From NCBI RefSeq assembly GCF_009882975.1, contig NZ_WTUX01000006.1, forward strand, positions 124,001 to 188,000: a stretch of DNA of 64,000 nucleotides, written 5' to 3'. Source of the stretch: Maritimibacter harenae (GTDB lineage Bacteria > Pseudomonadota > Alphaproteobacteria > Rhodobacterales > Rhodobacteraceae). The position numbers and the translations under genes are program-made. Positions 49,334-59,523 of this stretch are shown here, in pieces (within the stretch, counting starts at the first letter, position 1; each line of letters starts with the position of its first letter). The notes under the pieces were generated by a model, which saw nothing but the letters and a program-made list of their open reading frames with translations, had not been told where the DNA came from and did not search any database.

Positions 49334-49600
49334 ATGATCGTCTGCCACTGCCAGAACATCACCGATCGCGACATTCACGCCGCCATCGACTGGATGCGCG
49401 CCGCGGATTCCGAGACGATCATCACACCCGGGCGCATCTACCATGCGCTCGGGAAGGCCCCCGACTGCGGCGGCTGCATGTCTCACTTCGTTGCGACAAT
49501 GCGGCAGAGTGATAACCTCCACGTACCGAACGAGCTGCGCAACCTGCGGCACAACCAGGCAAAGGAGACACACCATGAAGGGCAACGAGAAGGTCATTGA
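49334..49600 (+). CDS. bfd: Bacterioferritin-associated ferredoxin
   Basis: [2Fe-2S] protein of 88 residues that reduces the ferric core of bacterioferritin to release iron. [14 protein letters not shown] and [10 protein letters not shown] supply the C-x-C and C-x2-C cluster ligands. The last 26 bases overlap the bacterioferritin gene; the C-terminal tail is longer than in E. coli Bfd. It lies 14 bases after the imelysin gene. Confidence 0.88.
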   Translation: MIVCHCQNITDRDIHAAIDWMRAADSETIITPGRIYHALGKAPDCGGCMSHFVATMRQSDNLHVPNELRNLRHNQAKETHHEGQREGH

Positions 49601-50060
49601 GTATCTGAACAAGGCACTTCGCAGCGAACTGACCGCGGTCAGCCAGTACTGGCTGCACTATCGTCTCCAAGACGACTGGGGCCTTGCGGCGATGGCGGCC
49701 AAGAGCCGCGAGGAAAGCATCGAGGAGATGCACCACGCCGACCGGCTGATCGAACGCATCATCTTCCTCGAAGGGCACCCGAACCTTCAGAAGCTCGATG
49801 CGCTTCGCATCGGCGAAACCCCGCGCGAAACGCTCGAGGCCGATCTCGCGGCCGAGCAGGAAGCGGCGGCCCTGTACCGCGAAGCGCGCGACGTCTGTAA
49901 CCAGGTGAACGACTACGTGAGCCAGAAACTGTTTGAGGATCTCCTCGCCGATGAAGAAGGTCACATCGACTTCCTGGAAACCCAGCTCGACCTCTATGAC
50001 CGGGTCGGCGAACAGAACTACGCGCAACTCAACGCGGCCAAGATGGACGACGCCGAGTAA
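49575..50060 (+). CDS. bfr: Bacterioferritin
   Basis: Iron-storage protein of 161 residues that forms a 24-subunit shell with haem between subunits. Ferroxidase ligands are in [17 protein letters not shown] (Glu18), [13 protein letters not shown] (Glu51, His54; Met52 for haem), [12 protein letters not shown] and [20 protein letters not shown] precedes the ATG. Its start overlaps bfd. Confidence 0.95.
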   Translation: MKGNEKVIEYLNKALRSELTAVSQYWLHYRLQDDWGLAAMAAKSREESIEEMHHADRLIERIIFLEGHPNLQKLDALRIGETPRETLEADLAAEQEAAALYREARDVCNQVNDYVSQKLFEDLLADEEGHIDFLETQLDLYDRVGEQNYAQLNAAKMDDAE

Positions 50061-51570
50061 GCTTGCGCTCGCCCTTGTCGTCGCCGGACCCGCTGCGGGG
50101 ATGGACCTGCGCAGCTTCGGCGACGACCACCTGAACGTCGTTCCCCGCACCCCGGACGAATCGGCCCGGATCGCGGACGTAACCGCCCCGACCACCGATT
50201 TCACCAAGCCGGAGCCGTTCGAGGAACGTCCCGCGGGCGCGGCCACGGTGCGCGCCCGCGACAACGCCGACGCCTTCAGCCAGCCCTCGGCCAATATCGG
50301 CTTCGAAGGCGAGCTGAAATTCAAGGTCGGCAACGGCCTCTTTCGCAAGATCTGGGTCACCGCCCCCGCCTCGACCGAGGCATCGGACGGCCTGGGGCCG
50401 CTCTACAACGCGCGCGGCTGCCAGAACTGCCACATCAAGGACGGGCGTGGCCACGTGCCCGAGGGGCCGGACGACAACGCCGTGTCCCTGTTCCTGCGTG
50501 CCTCGATCCCGGCCGAGGTCGCGCTCGACCTGCAAGAGGTCGAGGACTACATCGGCGCGGCCGAGGAACCGACCTACGGCGGCCAGATCCAGGACTTCGG
50601 CACCTTCGGCCAACCGGCCGAGGCGAAGCTCGACATCAGCTACGAGGAAATCCCCGTCGAACTCGCCGGGGGAGAGGTCGTGATGCTGCGCGACCCGACG
50701 TACACGCTCACCGACCTCGCCTATGGCGCGCTGCACCCCGACACCATGCTCTCGCCCCGCCTGACGCCGCAGATGATCGGTCTCGGCCTGCTCGAGGCGA
50801 TCTCGGCGCAGGACATCCTCGCGCGGGCGGACGAGGAAGACGCGGACGGTGACGGGATCTCGGGCCGCCCGAACCTCGTCTGGTCCGTGGAATACGACAA
50901 GGTCATGCTCGGCCGCTTCGGGCTCAAGGCCGGCACGCCCACGATCCGGCATCAGAGCGCGGCGGCCTTCTCCGGCGACATCGGCATTTCGACCCCGCTG
51001 TTTCCCGACGCCTGGGGCGAATGCACCGACGCGCAGACCGCCTGTATCGAGGCGCGCCACGGCGACAGCGACATGCACGACGGGTTCGAAGTCGACCAGA
51101 CCGGGCTCGACCTCGTCACCTTCTACGCCCGCAACCTCGCCGTGCCCGCCCGTCGCGGCGCGGACGACCCGCAGGTATTGCACGGCAAAAGGGTCTTCTA
51201 CGAGACTGGCTGCGCCGCCTGCCACACGCCGAAATTCGTCACGAACAGGCTCGAAGACCGCCCGGAACAGAGTTTCCAGCTGATCTGGCCCTACTCCGAC
51301 ATGCTGCTCCACGACATGGGCGAGGGGCTGGCCGACAACCGGCCCGAAGGCCGCGCGACGGGGCGCGAATGGCGCACCGCGCCGCTCTGGGGCATCGGCT
51401 TGACGGAGGTCGTGTCAGGTCACGCCAACTACCTGCACGACGGGCGCGCGCGCAGCCTCATGGAAGCGATCCTCTGGCACGGGGGCGAGGCGCAGGCCGC
51501 CCGCGATACCGTCGCCGCCCTCCCGAAACCCGACCGCGATGCGCTCGTGGCCTTCCTGGAGTCCCTCTGA
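49996..51570 (+). CDS. Di-heme oxidoreductase (c-type cytochrome, thiol-oxidoreductase-like)
   Basis: Periplasmic protein of about 524 residues with two CxxCH haem sites, CQNCH and CAACH, in the family usually seen beside imelysins. [19 protein letters not shown] is the likely mature N-terminus. The signal-like stretch [14 protein letters not shown] has no adjacent canonical start codon; the nearest usable ATG upstream is taken, inside bfr, while an ATG 105 bases later would remove the signal. The stop overlaps the second imelysin start. Confidence 0.78.
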   Translation: MTGSANRTTRNSTRPRWTTPSKLALALVVAGPAAGMDLRSFGDDHLNVVPRTPDESARIADVTAPTTDFTKPEPFEERPAGAATVRARDNADAFSQPSANIGFEGELKFKVGNGLFRKIWVTAPASTEASDGLGPLYNARGCQNCHIKDGRGHVPEGPDDNAVSLFLRASIPAEVALDLQEVEDYIGAAEEPTYGGQIQDFGTFGQPAEAKLDISYEEIPVELAGGEVVMLRDPTYTLTDLAYGALHPDTMLSPRLTPQMIGLGLLEAISAQDILARADEEDADGDGISGRPNLVWSVEYDKVMLGRFGLKAGTPTIRHQSAAAFSGDIGISTPLFPDAWGECTDAQTACIEARHGDSDMHDGFEVDQTGLDLVTFYARNLAVPARRGADDPQVLHGKRVFYETGCAACHTPKFVTNRLEDRPEQSFQLIWPYSDMLLHDMGEGLADNRPEGRATGREWRTAPLWGIGLTEVVSGHANYLHDGRARSLMEAILWHGGEAQAARDTVAALPKPDRDALVAFLESL

Positions 51571-52550
51571 TGCGCCTTGCCCTGGCCTTTTCGCTCATCG
51601 CTCTGCCCGCCGTCGCGGGCGTCGACGAAGCGGTGAACGACGTGATCCTCCCCGATCTCGCGACCTTCACGACCACCGCCGAACAGCTCGACGTCGCCGC
51701 GCAGGCGAATTGCAGCCCCGATGCGCTGAAGGGCCCCTACAACGCGGCCTTCGACGCATGGGTCGCGGTATCCGACGTGCGCCTCGGCCCACTCGAACAG
51801 GGCGCGCTGTCGATCGCCTTCTGGCCCGACAAGCGCGGATTCACGGAAAAGACCCTAACCCGGCTCATTTCGGACCAAGATGACATAATCGACACGCCCG
51901 AGGGTTTCGCCGAAGTCTCCATCGCCGCGCGGGGCATGTTCGCGCTGGAACGCATGCTCTACGATCCCGATTTCAACGCCTACGCCACGGGCAGCTATGC
52001 CTGCGACCTCGTGCGCGCCCTGACCCGCGACCTGCGGCGGCAGGCCATCGCGATCGAGGCGGGCTGGCGCGACACCTTCGCCGACCTTCTCCTGTCCCCC
52101 GGAGCCCCGGGCAACGCCACTTACCTCGACCGATCCGAGGCGCAGCGCGCGATCTACACCCAGATCCTCAACGCGCTTGAATTCACCGCCGACTCGCGGC
52201 TCGGCCGGCCGCTGGGCGAGGTCACGCGTCCCCGCCCGACCCGGGCCGAGGCGTGGCGGGCCGGTCGCAGCCTCGACAACGTGCTGATCGCCACGGAACA
52301 GGCCGTCACGCTCGCAAGAGCGCTCGCGGACTGGGAGATCCCGGAAACCGAGGCCGCGCTGGCGCGCGTTCAGGAGGCGGCACGCGACATCGAGGACCCG
52401 TCGTTCCAATCCATCGGCGACGACCTGACGAAGCGGCTGAAGCTCGAGATCCTCCAGCAGGAGATCGACGGCGTCTCCAACGCCATCGAGGCAGAAGTCG
52501 GCACCCGCTACGGCATCACGCCGGGCTTCAACGCGTCGGACGGAGACTGA
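51570..52550 (+). CDS. Imelysin family protein, second copy
   Basis: About 326 residues with signal peptide [17 protein letters not shown]. The domain is of the second imelysin subgroup seen after di-heme oxidoreductases; SIAARGMFALERMLYD takes the place of the GxHxxE region. It overlaps the previous gene by one base and is 1 base from the DUF1513 gene. A periplasmic iron-uptake role is inferred. Confidence 0.8.
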   Translation: MRLALAFSLIALPAVAGVDEAVNDVILPDLATFTTTAEQLDVAAQANCSPDALKGPYNAAFDAWVAVSDVRLGPLEQGALSIAFWPDKRGFTEKTLTRLISDQDDIIDTPEGFAEVSIAARGMFALERMLYDPDFNAYATGSYACDLVRALTRDLRRQAIAIEAGWRDTFADLLLSPGAPGNATYLDRSEAQRAIYTQILNALEFTADSRLGRPLGEVTRPRPTRAEAWRAGRSLDNVLIATEQAVTLARALADWEIPETEAALARVQEAARDIEDPSFQSIGDDLTKRLKLEILQQEIDGVSNAIEAEVGTRYGITPGFNASDGD

Positions 52551-52551
52551 C

Positions 52552-53613
52552 ATGACCACGCGCCGCAGCTTCCTGGGCGGCCTCATCGCCGCGACCGCCG
52601 CTCCCCGCATCGGCTGGTCGGCCGTGGGCGCCCCCGCCTTCATCGCGGCGGCGAAGGAACCGGACGGCTCCTACGCGCTGATGGGGCTGGATTCGGCAGG
52701 AATAGAGACATTTTCTGTTCCGCTCCCCGCCCGTGGCCACGCCGCCTGCGGCCACCCGACGCGGGCCGAAGCGATCGGTTTCGCCCGCCGGCCCGGCCGC
52801 TTCGCACTGGTCATCGACTGCGCCACCGGTGGTGTCGTGCGCTGCCTGGAGCCCGAGACCGACCGCCATTTCAACGGCCACGGCGCCTTCTCGGCCGACG
52901 GCACGCGCCTTTTCACCTCGGAGCAGGAGATCGAAGGCAGCCGTGGCCATGTCGGCATCTGGGAGACGGAGGGCTACACCCGCATCGGCAGTTTCCCCAC
53001 CCACGGCATCGGTCCGCACGAACTGCGCCTGATGCCGGACGGCGAAACGCTCGTCATCGCGAACGGCGGGATCGAGACGGTGGACCGGGAAAAGGTGAAC
53101 CTCGACCGGATGGTGCCGTCGCTTGTCTACACCGACCTGTCGGGACAGCTGCTGGAACGGGTCACGCTCCCCGGCGATCTGCACCAGAACTCGATTCGCC
53201 ACCTCGCCGTGCGCCCCGACGGGCTCGTCGCCTTCGCGATGCAGTGGCAGGGCGCGCCGGGACTGGCCAACCCGTTGGTGGGCCTCCACCGGCCGGGAAC
53301 GACCCCGATCCTCGCCACAGCGCCGCTCGGCGAACAGATGCTGATGCAGGATTATGCCGGCAGCATCGCGTTTTCCGGGGCGGGCACGGAGGTCGCCATC
53401 ACGTCACCGCGCGGGGGGCGCCTGCACCGATTCGCACCGGACGGCACGTTCCTGGGCGCCATGAAACGCGACGATGTCTGCGGTCTGGCGCCGCTGGCCG
53501 ATGGTTACATTGCCTCCGACGGCATGGGCGGGCTGATCGCGCTGGACGCGGCCGGGCCCCGGGCGCTCGGCCGGCTCGACCACGCCTGGGACAACCACCT
53601 GGTCGCGCTCTGA
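52552..53613 (+). CDS. DUF1513 domain protein, Tat-exported
   Basis: About 353 residues with a twin-arginine signal (MTTRRSFLGGLIAATAAPRIGWS). The rest has repeated beta-propeller-like segments (FSADGTRLFTSEQEIEG, RLMPDGETLVIANGG, LAVRPDGLVAFAMQ). It is regularly the last gene of imelysin/di-heme oxidoreductase clusters; its function is unknown. Tat export suggests it is folded with a cofactor before transport. Confidence 0.82.
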   Translation: MTTRRSFLGGLIAATAAPRIGWSAVGAPAFIAAAKEPDGSYALMGLDSAGIETFSVPLPARGHAACGHPTRAEAIGFARRPGRFALVIDCATGGVVRCLEPETDRHFNGHGAFSADGTRLFTSEQEIEGSRGHVGIWETEGYTRIGSFPTHGIGPHELRLMPDGETLVIANGGIETVDREKVNLDRMVPSLVYTDLSGQLLERVTLPGDLHQNSIRHLAVRPDGLVAFAMQWQGAPGLANPLVGLHRPGTTPILATAPLGEQMLMQDYAGSIAFSGAGTEVAITSPRGGRLHRFAPDGTFLGAMKRDDVCGLAPLADGYIASDGMGGLIALDAAGPRALGRLDHAWDNHLVAL

Positions 53614-53617
53614 CGAC

Positions 53618-54427
53618 TCACCCCCGGAACATGCGCCAGAGGTTCACGGCCATGTCCGACAAGTCGCCCAGCCGCGCGACCACGTGCTCCTTCTCCAGCC
53701 CGCCGGTCTCCGCATTGCGGTCGAGCTGATCGAGAAGCCGCTCGAGCCTGCGCCGGTGCACGCCCAGCAATCGCTGGACCGGATCGGTCACGACGCCCGC
53801 GAAGGTCGTCGCGATCGCGGTGAGCGCGGCCAGCGCGATGCCGGTGATCACAACCTGCCCGACCCCCGCGGAAACCGGAAAAAGGCCGTAATAGAGACGC
53901 CCTAAAGGCCGCCCCAGCGGGAAATCCGCCACCGCCTCGGCCGCCGCGCGCAAGTCGGCCACCGGCCCGGCCAGCGAGATGACGCCGGGCGTGGCCATGT
54001 GGAACAGGAGCGCACCGGTCGCCAGCAGCGTGAGCATCACGGCGATTTCGGCCACCGCGTTGCGCAACTGAACATGGGCCATCACGGCGCGCTCGACCTG
54101 CGCCGCCGGAAGCTCCGGCGACAGCCCCCGCGCCCTGAGATCGGCAAGGAAGGCATGCAACCGTCCGGCCACCGCCTGCGACACGTCCGTTTCCAGGAGA
54201 ATCCGCCGCCCCATGAGCCAGCCCGACACCCTCCGCCAGCCCAGCTTCCCGGCGAGGAGCGCGAAGAGCCGCACGAGCATGAAGACCGGGGCCAGAACCA
54301 CGTTCAGCGGCGCGCGCACCAGGTCCCAGCCCAGCGCATGACGATGCAGGGCCAGCGTGCCGCGCAGACCATAGGTCCGCCGCACGAAGCCGCGCACAAG
54401 CCTGTCTCTCTCGTCGATCGCCGTCAC
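53618..54427 (-). CDS. Uncharacterised membrane protein
   Basis: About 269 residues, not recognised. Several hydrophobic stretches are visible (APLNVVLAPVFMLVRLFALLAG, AEIAVMLTLLATGALLFHM and QVVITGIALAALTAIATTFAGVV), with a soluble middle and a basic C-terminal part (LLGVHRRRLERLLDQLDRN). It converges with the DUF1513 gene four bases away. No function is claimed. Confidence 0.7.
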   Translation of the reverse strand: MTAIDERDRLVRGFVRRTYGLRGTLALHRHALGWDLVRAPLNVVLAPVFMLVRLFALLAGKLGWRRVSGWLMGRRILLETDVSQAVAGRLHAFLADLRARGLSPELPAAQVERAVMAHVQLRNAVAEIAVMLTLLATGALLFHMATPGVISLAGPVADLRAAAEAVADFPLGRPLGRLYYGLFPVSAGVGQVVITGIALAALTAIATTFAGVVTDPVQRLLGVHRRRLERLLDQLDRNAETGGLEKEHVVARLGDLSDMAVNLWRMFRG

Positions 54428-54543
54428 GTGAGCCGGTCCCCCTCGCCCACATAGATGGGGTCACCGCGCGACCCCGCAACGGGGTCGGCCGCGACGGCGC
54501 CCTGAAGATGACGCATCGGTTCGGCTTGTGAGGAGACCCGAAG

Positions 54544-54619
54544 TGGTGCCGCTGAAGGGACTCGAACCCCCGACCCCATCATTACGAATGACGTGCTCTA
54601 CCAGCTGAGCTACAGCGGC
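54544..54619 (-). tRNA. tRNA-Thr (CGT anticodon)
   Basis: 76-base cloverleaf. Acceptor arms GCCGCTG and CAGCGGC are fully paired, with discriminator A and an encoded CCA. The D-arm TAGCTCAGCTGGTAGAGC, anticodon CGT within ATTCGTAAT, and T-arm GGTTCGAGTCC are present. It follows hemY on the same strand. Confidence 0.95.
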
Positions 54620-54670
54620 ACACCGCTTCGGTGGGCGGTGATTAGCACCACCGATCCGCGGTGTGTAGCC

Positions 54671-56185
54671 CTAATTTTTGGTCTCGGTTTCCGTCGTGTC
54701 CTCGGGTGTCACGTCGACCACATCAGCGGGCGTGTCGGTCGGGGTTTCCGCGTCCTCCGGCTCCATGTGCTCGGCCTCCACGACCATTTCCGCGTCAGGG
54801 GCGATGTCCGGCGCGCCGATCAGGAGCGCGTCCATCTTTTCCCCGCCGGGCATGCGCATGTCGCCTTCCTTGGGCTCCGTCCAGCTCAGCGTGTCGAACG
54901 CGCCGCAATTGTCGCAGATCGGCGTCCAGTCGGAATGGATGTGCCGGCACTTGTCGCAGACCCACTGCGGCCCGCGCGGCGCCTTCACGGCCTTGGCGAG
55001 CCAGGCGCGCACCTCGCTGTCCGGCGCCTCCAGCCCCCGCTCGATCGCCGCCATCAGGGTCAGCACGCGCTGGGTCGGCTTCTCGTAAGGCAGGTCGCCC
55101 AGCGCATCGCGCGCCTTCTCGTAATTCTCGGCGGCGACATGAAGCTCGGCCAGCAGCATCTTGGTTTCGGGGCTGTCGGGATGCTCCTTGGTCAGCGTCT
55201 TGAACCGCTTCAGCCGCTCGTCGGCGCTTTCGTCCGGGGCGATTTCGGCGAAGGCTGCGGCCAGGTCGGGGTGCGGCGTGACCTTGTAGGCCTTGGTCAG
55301 CACCCGGGCCGCGTAGCGCGGGTTGTCCTGTTCCATGTAGGAACGTGCGGCCATCACGGCGGCGGGGACCAGGTCGGGCGAGAGCTTGTTCGCCTCGATC
55401 GCCGCCTCACGGGCGCGGATCGAGTTGCCCTCGTCGAAGATCTCCCGCGCTTCCTCGAGGGCGAGCACGGCGTCGCGGCGTTTGCCCACGTCCTTGGGCA
55501 GCGCGCCGTATTTCACCTTCTTGCCCAGCGTCTCGCGCGCGCCGTGCCAATCGTTGTGCGTGGCCTGGAGTGCCAGCAGGACGTCACCGGTCTCCGCGTG
55601 CTGCGGTTTCAGCGCGAACGCCTTCTGGGCCAGCTTCAACGCGGTGTCCGTGTCGCCCTCTTCGAGCTTCTGTTTCATCAGCCCGCGCACGCCGACGAAC
55701 CGCGTCCGTTCATCGGCGAGCAGCCGCTTGTAGACCTCCGAGGCCTTCTTGCGGTCCCCCGACATCTCGGCCGCCTGCGCGGTGATGAGATTGGTGAGTT
55801 CGGGGCGGCGCAGGTAACGCTCCGCACGCGCGGCCTTGGTGATCGCCGTGCGTTCCTCGCCGCTGGCCAGTGCCATCATGCCCTCGGCCAGCGCCTGGTA
55901 GCCCTTGCGTTCACGGTTGCGGTCGAAATGGCGCGAAATCGCGGTCTCGTCGCCGTTGAGGAAGCGGAACACCGCAACGACCAGGCCGGCGAGCTTCAGG
56001 AGCAGCCACAGGCCGATCACCAGCACGATGAGGGCGATCACCGCCTGGAGCGCGCCCAGGTTGAATTCCTGCGCGCCGATGTCGATCCGGATCCCGCCGT
56101 CGGTCTCCAGCAGATAGGTCGCGCCCATCGTGGCCGCGCCGATCAGGACGACAAAGAGAATGATCTTGAAAAGGGACCAGAGCAT
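54671..56185 (-). CDS. hemY: HemY domain protein with C-terminal zinc ribbon
   Basis: About 504 residues. Two N-terminal membrane segments (LFKIILFVVLIGAATMGATYLL and AVIALIVLVIGLWLLLKLAGLVVAVF) are followed by TPR-like helices, as in HemY proteins found with haem-synthesis genes. The C-terminus has a rubredoxin-like pair WVCDKC and CDNCG, similar to the LapB metal domain, then an acidic tail. Its role in haem synthesis is not fully established. It is 10 bases after the Mic60-like gene. Confidence 0.85.
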   Translation of the reverse strand: MLWSLFKIILFVVLIGAATMGATYLLETDGGIRIDIGAQEFNLGALQAVIALIVLVIGLWLLLKLAGLVVAVFRFLNGDETAISRHFDRNRERKGYQALAEGMMALASGEERTAITKAARAERYLRRPELTNLITAQAAEMSGDRKKASEVYKRLLADERTRFVGVRGLMKQKLEEGDTDTALKLAQKAFALKPQHAETGDVLLALQATHNDWHGARETLGKKVKYGALPKDVGKRRDAVLALEEAREIFDEGNSIRAREAAIEANKLSPDLVPAAVMAARSYMEQDNPRYAARVLTKAYKVTPHPDLAAAFAEIAPDESADERLKRFKTLTKEHPDSPETKMLLAELHVAAENYEKARDALGDLPYEKPTQRVLTLMAAIERGLEAPDSEVRAWLAKAVKAPRGPQWVCDKCRHIHSDWTPICDNCGAFDTLSWTEPKEGDMRMPGGEKMDALLIGAPDIAPDAEMVVEAEHMEPEDAETPTDTPADVVDVTPEDTTETETKN

Positions 56186-56195
56186 TACGTCATCC

Positions 56196-57596
56196 TTATG
56201 GGTTCAGGGTGTCGCCCAGGGCCGCACCGGCCTCGAGCGCGGCAAGCCGCGACTCGGCCCGCGCGATCCAATCCTGCATCACGGGCTGGGCGGCCTCGGG
56301 CATCGCCGACAATTCTTCGAGCGCTTCGGCGATCCGGCCGTTGGTCAGCGCGAATTCCGCGCGCGACAGGATCGCGTCCGGGTCGTCGCCCTCCTGCGGT
56401 TCGAGCGACCGTGTGCCAAGCTGCGTGCGCAGGAACGCCTCGCCCCGCCCGATCTCGCCGGCGTCCACCATCGCGCGCAGGGCCGCGTCCAGCGCCTCCC
56501 GCGCCATCGGTGGGAAACTGTCGCGCAGGCTGGCGAGCGTGGGCACGCCGTCTTCTGCCTGCAAGGCCAGCGCCTCGGGCACGTCGGCATCCATCGCCGA
56601 CGTGAGGTCGGACAGCGCGTCGGCGAAGGGCTGGCCGGAATCCAGCGCCGCCATGATCCGCGACAGCGCCGCGCGGGCGGTCGCCTCGCGCGCAGATTCG
56701 GCCGCGTTCTCCTGCAGCGACTGCGCTTCTTCCTGTTCGGCGCGCAGCGTTTCCAGCTCGCTCTCCAGCATCGCGCGCATGTCCGCGAGTTCGCGTTCAT
56801 AGGCCGCCGCGGCGGTTTCCGCCGCCTCGGCGCTGTCGCCCTGGGGCATCTTTTCGAGCGCCGTGATCCGCTGATCGAAAGAGGCGAGCCGGTCGGAAAG
56901 CTCCGTCATCCGGGTGTCGAGCCGGTCCACATCCGCACGCAGCGCGTCACCGATCTCCTGGGCGCTCGTGTCGCCTTCCAGCTGCGAAATGGCCTGCGCC
57001 TGCGCTTCCGTCTGCGCCTGGAGCTCCGCGAGGTCCTGCGAATTGGCAAGCACGTCGGCGGCGAGCGGGTCTTCTTTCTCCTGCCCGAAGGGCCAGCTGC
57101 CGGGAACGAAGTACTGCGCGACCCCGAAGCCGATCACGCCGGCCACGATCCCGCCCAGGACCATGCCGCCGAAGGCGCCGCCGCCGCGCGACCGGCCCGT
57201 GGTGGTGCTGGCGGCCGCCACGGCAGGAACCGGCTTGGTTTCCTCTGCCGGCTCATCGTGGGTGGTGTCCGCGGTCGGTGTTTCGTCCGAAACGTCGTCG
57301 CCGGCGGTCTCTTCCCCGGCGTCCTCGTCCTTCGACGGTTCCGCCGCGGCCCAAGGCGTTGCCGCCTCCGGGTCGACCCGCTCGTCCTCGCCTTCGGCCT
57401 CTTCGCCGGAGGTTTCGGCCTCCGTCTCGGACCCGGCCTCGCTTTCGGAGAAGCCTTCCCCGGCCTCGTCCTTTTCGGGACCGGTTTCCTCGATCACCTT
57501 CGCGTCTTCGATATCGTCCGACTCGGATGGCGCGTCCGGTTGCGCGTCGGCGTCCTCGCGGGGCGCCTCATCGTCGGATTTCGGGGGTTTCGCCAC
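56196..57596 (-). CDS. Mitofilin/Mic60-like membrane protein
   Basis: About 466 residues. An acidic, low-complexity N-terminus (rich in Asp, Glu, Ala) precedes a single membrane segment (GGMVLGGIVAGVIGFGVAQYF) and a long coiled coil (SQLEGDTSAQEIGD through EETLRAEQEEAQSLQ-type heptads), ending in a helical mitofilin domain. Alphaproteobacterial Mic60 shapes the inner membrane and is encoded beside hemD and hemY, exactly as here. Confidence 0.83.
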   Translation of the reverse strand: MAKPPKSDDEAPREDADAQPDAPSESDDIEDAKVIEETGPEKDEAGEGFSESEAGSETEAETSGEEAEGEDERVDPEAATPWAAAEPSKDEDAGEETAGDDVSDETPTADTTHDEPAEETKPVPAVAAASTTTGRSRGGGAFGGMVLGGIVAGVIGFGVAQYFVPGSWPFGQEKEDPLAADVLANSQDLAELQAQTEAQAQAISQLEGDTSAQEIGDALRADVDRLDTRMTELSDRLASFDQRITALEKMPQGDSAEAAETAAAAYERELADMRAMLESELETLRAEQEEAQSLQENAAESAREATARAALSRIMAALDSGQPFADALSDLTSAMDADVPEALALQAEDGVPTLASLRDSFPPMAREALDAALRAMVDAGEIGRGEAFLRTQLGTRSLEPQEGDDPDAILSRAEFALTNGRIAEALEELSAMPEAAQPVMQDWIARAESRLAALEAGAALGDTLNP

Positions 57597-57684
57597 GCGT
57601 CCACCTTTCGAATCTCAACAAGTTACCCGTCACTCGCGGGATCGGCCCGACCTTAGCCGTGGGGCCGGACAGCCTCAAGCCAGC

Positions 57685-58350
57685 TCACCCGGCGGCGGCC
57701 GCGACAATCCGCGCGATCATCTCGTCTCCCGTCGGCGCGTCGCAGACCTCGGGCATCCGGCCCGTCGCGGCCTCCCAGGCGCGCGCCACCTGGTCGCTCA
57801 ACGCAATGACATGCAAGTTTGATCCCGGCGAACCGATCTGCGTCACCAGCCGCGCGGCGGACCGGGCCGACCAGAGCGGCAGGATCGCCGGGGCGTCGCC
57901 CCGCAACGCCGCCTTGGCCGCGTCGCTCAGCGGCACCGGAACCTGGTCGTAGATCACCACGTCATGTGTCTCTATTCCTGCCGAATTCAGCCGCTTGGCC
58001 ACCTGCCCGCGCACTTCGCGCCCGTGCGGATGAACCAAGGGCCCGGTCGCATCCAACCGCGCGACGAGGTCGTCGGCATTGCGCGCGGTCAACCGCACGT
58101 CGCCGCCCGACAGCTCCGCCGTGCGCGGCCCGACGCAATAGACCGGGACGCCCGCCAGGTCCGGCAGGAACCCGATTGCGTTCGACGATGTGAGGATGAC
58201 GCCGCGATAGCGCGACAGGTCGACGCTTTCGCCCGTGGCGACGATATCCGTGACCGGCGACACGATGACCTCGGTCCCGGGCGCGAGCGCTTCGGCGACG
58301 CGCCGCGAATCCGCTTCCGGACGGGTCAGGATCACCGGGGGTCGGGGCAT
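57685..58350 (-). CDS. hemD: Uroporphyrinogen-III synthase
   Basis: About 221 residues. [22 protein letters not shown] starts the first of two HemD domains; [13 protein letters not shown] and [11 protein letters not shown] are family features. It cyclises hydroxymethylbilane with ring-D inversion. hemC is not adjacent. The family diverges greatly in sequence, so context with Mic60 and hemY adds weight. Confidence 0.87.
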   Translation of the reverse strand: MPRPPVILTRPEADSRRVAEALAPGTEVIVSPVTDIVATGESVDLSRYRGVILTSSNAIGFLPDLAGVPVYCVGPRTAELSGGDVRLTARNADDLVARLDATGPLVHPHGREVRGQVAKRLNSAGIETHDVVIYDQVPVPLSDAAKAALRGDAPAILPLWSARSAARLVTQIGSPGSNLHVIALSDQVARAWEAATGRMPEVCDAPTGDEMIARIVAAAAG

Positions 58351-58425
58351 CTGGACGTCTCGCGGGATGGACGGGGACCGAGGGCCTTGGTATCCCGGCA
58401 GAACCGTTTGAGCAACCGGCGCGCC

Positions 58426-59523
58426 ATGTCACGCAACATCACGATCCTCGGGCTTGAAAGCAGCTGCGACGACACCGCCGCCGCGATCGTGCGCACGCGC
58501 GACGACGCGGCGCCCGAGATCCTGTCATCGGTCGTCGCCGGCCAGACCGCGCTTCACGCCGATTACGGCGGCGTCGTCCCCGAAATCGCGGCCCGCGCGC
58601 ATACCGAGAAGCTCGATCTCTGCGTCGAAGAGGCGCTGGAGGACGCGGGCCTGTCCCTGCGCGATCTCGATGCGATCGCCGTGACCGCCGGACCCGGGCT
58701 GATCGGCGGCGTGCTCGCGGGCGTGATGACCGCTAAGGGGCTGTCAGCCGCGACCGGCCTGCCGCTCATCGGTGTCAATCACCTGGCGGGCCACGCGCTC
58801 ACCCCGCGCCTCACAGGCGATGCGGATTATCCCTATCTCATGCTGCTCGTCTCCGGCGGGCACTGCCAGTTCCTTGTCGCCGAAGGGCCCGAAACCTTTC
58901 GGCGGCTGGGCGGCACCATCGACGACGCCCCCGGCGAAGCCTTCGACAAGGCCGCGCGCCTGTTGGGTCTGCCGCAGCCCGGCGGCCCTTCGGTCGAACG
59001 CGAAGCGGCTAAGGGCGACGCCGGGCGCTTCCGCCTGCCTCGCCCGCTGCTCGACCGCCCCGGCGCGGACCTGAGCTTTTCCGGCCTCAAGACCGCGCTT
59101 CTGCGCGAACGGGACAAGCTCGTGGCGGCACAGGGCGGGATCACGAAACAGGATCGCGCCGACCTCTGCGCCGCATTCCAGGCGGCGGTGGTCGACGTGC
59201 TGGCGGAGAAATCGCGCCGCGCGCTGGTCGACTACCTTGCGCTGAACCCGCCCGCGCCGCTCTTCGCCGTGGCGGGCGGCGTCGCCGCGAACACGGCCAT
59301 TCGCGCCGCGTTAGAGACTGTTTCCGCCAATCTCGGCACCGCCTTCATCGCCCCGCCGCTGGCGCTGTGCACCGACAACGCGGCGATGATCGCCTGGGCC
59401 GGGATCGAACGCTTCCGCGCGGGCCACCGCGACGACATGACCCTCGCCGCGCGCCCGCGCTGGCCGCTCGACGCGGGCGCCGCGCCGATGCTGGGGTCAG
59501 GCAAGAAGGGGGCCAAGGCATGA
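58426..59523 (+). CDS. tsaD: tRNA N6-adenosine threonylcarbamoyltransferase
   Basis: About 365 residues. [18 protein letters not shown] is the ASKHA nucleotide fold start; metal ligands are in NHLAGHAL (H-x4-H), and [12 protein letters not shown] is the phosphate loop. With TsaB, TsaC and TsaE it adds threonylcarbamoyl to A37 of ANN-decoding tRNAs. It is divergent from hemD and overlaps gpsA as ATGA. Confidence 0.95.
   Translation: MSRNITILGLESSCDDTAAAIVRTRDDAAPEILSSVVAGQTALHADYGGVVPEIAARAHTEKLDLCVEEALEDAGLSLRDLDAIAVTAGPGLIGGVLAGVMTAKGLSAATGLPLIGVNHLAGHALTPRLTGDADYPYLMLLVSGGHCQFLVAEGPETFRRLGGTIDDAPGEAFDKAARLLGLPQPGGPSVEREAAKGDAGRFRLPRPLLDRPGADLSFSGLKTALLRERDKLVAAQGGITKQDRADLCAAFQAAVVDVLAEKSRRALVDYLALNPPAPLFAVAGGVAANTAIRAALETVSANLGTAFIAPPLALCTDNAAMIAWAGIERFRAGHRDDMTLAARPRWPLDAGAAPMLGSGKKGAKA

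Noticed and set aside
54593-56605. Long plus-strand open frame opposite the tRNA and hemY
   Set aside because: Crosses a tRNA gene and is antisense to hemY; the composition is that of a shadow.
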